From: VRUE01 sp963717375
Lineage (GTDB): Bacteria > Actinomycetota > Thermoleophilia > Solirubrobacterales > 70-9
NCBI GenBank assembly: GCA_963717375.1
Contig: OY970329.1
Coordinates: 372,001 to 436,000 of the forward strand
Direction of reading: 5' to 3'
Length of the DNA: 64,000 bases
Below, piece by piece: positions 61,731-64,000 of the stretch (position 1 is its first letter; the number at the start of each line of letters is the position of its first letter). A model generated the notes under the pieces. That model searched no databases, was not told where the DNA came from, and was given only the letters and a program-made list of their open reading frames with translations. The translations under genes and the position numbers were made by a program.

Positions 61731-63595
61731 CAGCCTTCGCCTTCCGTCGAGTCCGCTTCTTTCGCCAGTCGGCCCGCGAAATACGCTTCGAGAATCTTCT
61801 TCGCCGCGGGCGCTGCAGATTCAGCCCCGAAGCCACCTTCCTCCATGGTCACGAAGGTGACGATACGCGGATTCGGATAGGGAGCGAGGACGCCGTACCA
61901 AGACTGGTCCAGGTGGGGCGGGCGCTGGGCGGTGCCGGTCTTGCCCGCGACCGGGATCGGAAAGTTGCCGAAAACGTCAAACGAGGTCCCGCCGCCGTTC
62001 TGCGCGGCGTCGTGCAGCCCTTCCAGAATCGCCGCCCGGTATTCAGGGTCGATGTGGATGTGCCGGCGCGGCTTGGGGGCGAATTCCTTCAACACGCGGC
62101 CGGCGGGATCGTCGATTTCCTTGCCGAGGTGCGGAGTGACGACGGTGCCGCCGTTGGCGAGGGTTGCGTAAGCAATCGCCATCTGCAGCGGGTTGGTCTG
62201 CAGGTCGCCCTGCCCGGTGGCGAGCTGGACGTTGTCGCCGGCCGACCAGGGCCGGTCGGTCCCTTCTTCCTTGTAGAGCTGGTTGCGCCAGTGCTGCGAG
62301 GGCAGCAGGGTTTCGTCTTCAACCGGCAGGTCGATGCCGGTGGGCCGGCCGATGCCGAGCGCGTGCGCCCAGTGCTGAAGCTCGCCGGTATTCCACATGC
62401 GGTACCCGAGCGTGTAGAAGAAGACGTCTGAGGAGACTTCGAGCGCCTGGACGAGGCTGACCGCCCCGTTGGCCGCTTCGCCCGCGTTTTTGAATTCCTG
62501 GCCGCCGATTTCCAGCACGCCGGGGTCGTCGATCACCTCGCCGAGCGACAGTTTGCCGCTTTCGAGCGCCGCGATCGCGGTGATGAGCTTGAAGGTCGAG
62601 CCGGTTGGATAGAGGCCGTTGGTCACCCGATCGAGCAGCGGCGCGGCGGGATTGTTGTAGGTCTCGTCGACCTGCTTCTGGGTCAGCGGCCGGGTGAAGA
62701 GGGCGGGTTCAAAAGTCGGAAAGGAGCCCAGGCCAAGGATTTCGCCCGTGTGCACATCCATCGTGATGAAGCCGCCCGGCAGGCCGCGTTCCGCCAGCGC
62801 CGCTTCGCCCGCCACCTGCACTTTTTCGTCGATCGAGAGCTTGAGGCTGTCGCCGGGCGAGGGGGGCTTGGTGAGCAGGTGCCCGTTTGGGGTCGGCTCA
62901 CCGAAGGCGTCGACCTGGACCCTGGTCAGGCCGGGTTTCCCGCGCAGGAAGCGGTCGTAGGTGTCCTCGACGCCGCTCTGACCGATCCTGTCCCCCGGCT
63001 GCAGGCCGCGATAGCGCGGTTCCTTCAACTGGTCTTCTTCGATCTCCCCAACGCCGCCGAGAATGTGAGCGGCCAGGGTCCCATCCGGATAGTCGCGGAC
63101 AAAGACCCGTTGTGTCTCGACCCCGGGGAAGCGGTCCTGGTTCTCCTGCAGGTAGTAGACGAGGTAGTGGCCCACGTCCTGGCGCAGGGTCACTGGCGCT
63201 GCCGGCGCCATCTTCAGCTCTTCGTGCATCGTCCGCCGCACGTGGCGCAAAGTGCTGTGGGTGAGAGCGGCGAGCCGGGAGAGCTCGGCGCGGCGCTCGG
63301 CCGGGTCTTCCGGAAGTTTGCGCGGGTTGACCTGGAGCGCCAGGCTGGTGCGGTTGGCGACCAGGACCTTGCCGTTGCGGTCGAGGATCTCACCGCGCGG
63401 GGCGCTTACCCGGTAGGAGCGGGTGCGATTGTTCTTCGCTTCGGCCAGGTACTTTTCGCCGTCGAGCACCTGCAGCAGCCAAAGGCGGAAGAAGAGGACG
63501 GCGAAGAGGACGACCGCGACGCCGCCAAACAGCGCTATTCGCAGCGCCAGCCGGTTGGTCATCGCCGGGCCGCGCTCGTCGGAACGAAGGTACAT
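61730..63595 (-). CDS. mrdA: Penicillin-binding protein 2 (monofunctional transpeptidase)
   Basis: 621 residues. One N-terminal helix (IALFGGVAVVLFAVLFFRLW), a dimerisation/linker domain, and a transpeptidase with SxxK GSTFKLI, SxN-like SSDVFFY and KTGT in AGKTGTAQRPP. Partners with RodA for lateral wall synthesis. Confidence 0.94.
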   Translation of the reverse strand: MYLRSDERGPAMTNRLALRIALFGGVAVVLFAVLFFRLWLLQVLDGEKYLAEAKNNRTRSYRVSAPRGEILDRNGKVLVANRTSLALQVNPRKLPEDPAERRAELSRLAALTHSTLRHVRRTMHEELKMAPAAPVTLRQDVGHYLVYYLQENQDRFPGVETQRVFVRDYPDGTLAAHILGGVGEIEEDQLKEPRYRGLQPGDRIGQSGVEDTYDRFLRGKPGLTRVQVDAFGEPTPNGHLLTKPPSPGDSLKLSIDEKVQVAGEAALAERGLPGGFITMDVHTGEILGLGSFPTFEPALFTRPLTQKQVDETYNNPAAPLLDRVTNGLYPTGSTFKLITAIAALESGKLSLGEVIDDPGVLEIGGQEFKNAGEAANGAVSLVQALEVSSDVFFYTLGYRMWNTGELQHWAHALGIGRPTGIDLPVEDETLLPSQHWRNQLYKEEGTDRPWSAGDNVQLATGQGDLQTNPLQMAIAYATLANGGTVVTPHLGKEIDDPAGRVLKEFAPKPRRHIHIDPEYRAAILEGLHDAAQNGGGTSFDVFGNFPIPVAGKTGTAQRPPHLDQSWYGVLAPYPNPRIVTFVTMEEGGFGAESAAPAAKKILEAYFAGRLAKEADSTEGEG

Positions 63596-63602
63596 CGCCC
63601 TC

Positions 63603-64000
63603 CTAGGCCCCCAGCACCGTCGGCTGGCGGCGCCGCTGCACCTTCGGGTCCTCGACCAGTGCCGGGCGCAGCACCCGCTTGACGAGGAGGTAGATCGGCC
63701 AGCCGAGGAAGAAGGCGTAGACGCTCTTCAGGAGCAGGTCGCGGACGATCAGGGTGCTGAGCGGGGCATCGAGCCCGAACAGCAGCTGGATCAGGCCGAA
63801 GCCGAGCTCGGCGAGCATCGTCAGGCCCATGCAGAGCAGGGCCGGAACCAGGGAGCTGTGGATCTCGAAGCGCTCGCGGAAAAGGCCGGCGAGATAGCCG
63901 ATGCCAAGCAGGACCAGCGAGCTGATCCCGAGCGCCTCGACCAGCAGGCAGTCGAGGAAGAGGCCGATCGAGAAGCCGCTGACGGCACCGGTCATGCTGC
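63603..64000 (-). CDS. mreD: Rod shape-determining protein MreD (5' end off window)
   Basis: Seven bases before the PBP2 gene and reading to the edge; the frame stays open past the first ATG at 63993-63995 (SMTGAVSGFSIGLFLDCLLV), so the real start is beyond 64000. Visible part is 132 residues with about four helices, with FFLGWPIYLLVKRVLRPALV at the end. MreD is usually about 160-175 residues. Elongasome membrane component; mreC is expected outside. Confidence 0.8.
   Translation of the reverse strand, partial: SMTGAVSGFSIGLFLDCLLVEALGISSLVLLGIGYLAGLFRERFEIHSSLVPALLCMGLTMLAELGFGLIQLLFGLDAPLSTLIVRDLLLKSVYAFFLGWPIYLLVKRVLRPALVEDPKVQRRRQPTVLGA

Overview
The window is one stretch of chromosome from a high-GC actinobacterium. 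The proteins look most like the deep-branching Thermoleophilia/Solirubrobacterales type. This is inference from GatCAB, a CysK-CysE pair beside a cysteine-free Rrf2 regulator, ABC-3C genes, RodA/PBP2 and RNase E/G next to L21-L27-Obg; no 16S is present. Most genes lie on the minus strand in tightly packed clusters with 1-16 base overlaps, and GTG/TTG starts are common.

Layout. 1-3040: gatC-gatA-gatB (gatB runs off the left edge). 3084-5426: a membrane protein and a GMC oxidoreductase on plus. 5539-9948: a Pro-rich membrane protein, folD, a PcrA/UvrD helicase and a lipoprotein. 9998-12665: cysK-cysE, a membrane protein and a CymR-like Rrf2 regulator. 12717-14510: a LuxR-type regulator facing an HDOD-LuxR fusion. 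14596-22262: gltX, nfo, an acyl-CoA dehydrogenase, a Cys-rich protein and dnaE. 22348-29957: a secreted Rpf-like protein and an arginine cluster (argC, argJ, argB, argD, two unknown genes, argG, one tiny gene). 29950-38832: pheS-pheT, a SpoU methylase, rpmI-rplT, wecB on the opposite strand, infC and thrS. 38988-44848: a polytopic membrane protein, AraC and VOC genes, tRNA-Val, a candidate structured RNA, zwf and a lipoprotein.

44896-50139 is the accessory part. It begins with an intact tRNA-Cys and ends with a 40-base duplicate of the 5' half of that tRNA. Between them are a three-gene ABC-3C-type conflict operon (nuclease-like protein, middle component, SMC-like ABC ATPase) and a VapBC-type pair, with palindromic 20-base repeats and short iterons near the ends and no visible intact integrase. 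It reads as a small tRNA-integrated defence island.

50170-64000 returns to core genes: a DivIVA-like protein, rsfS, nadD, proA and proB. An OafA-type acyltransferase with an SGNH domain follows on plus. Then come obgE, rpmA, rplU, RNase E/G, rodA, the PBP2 gene and mreD (cut by the right edge).

Two long palindromes (5413-5490 and 56221-56299) share a nearly identical core but have unrelated, still complementary outer arms. They sit between convergent genes and look like a repeat family acting as bidirectional terminators.
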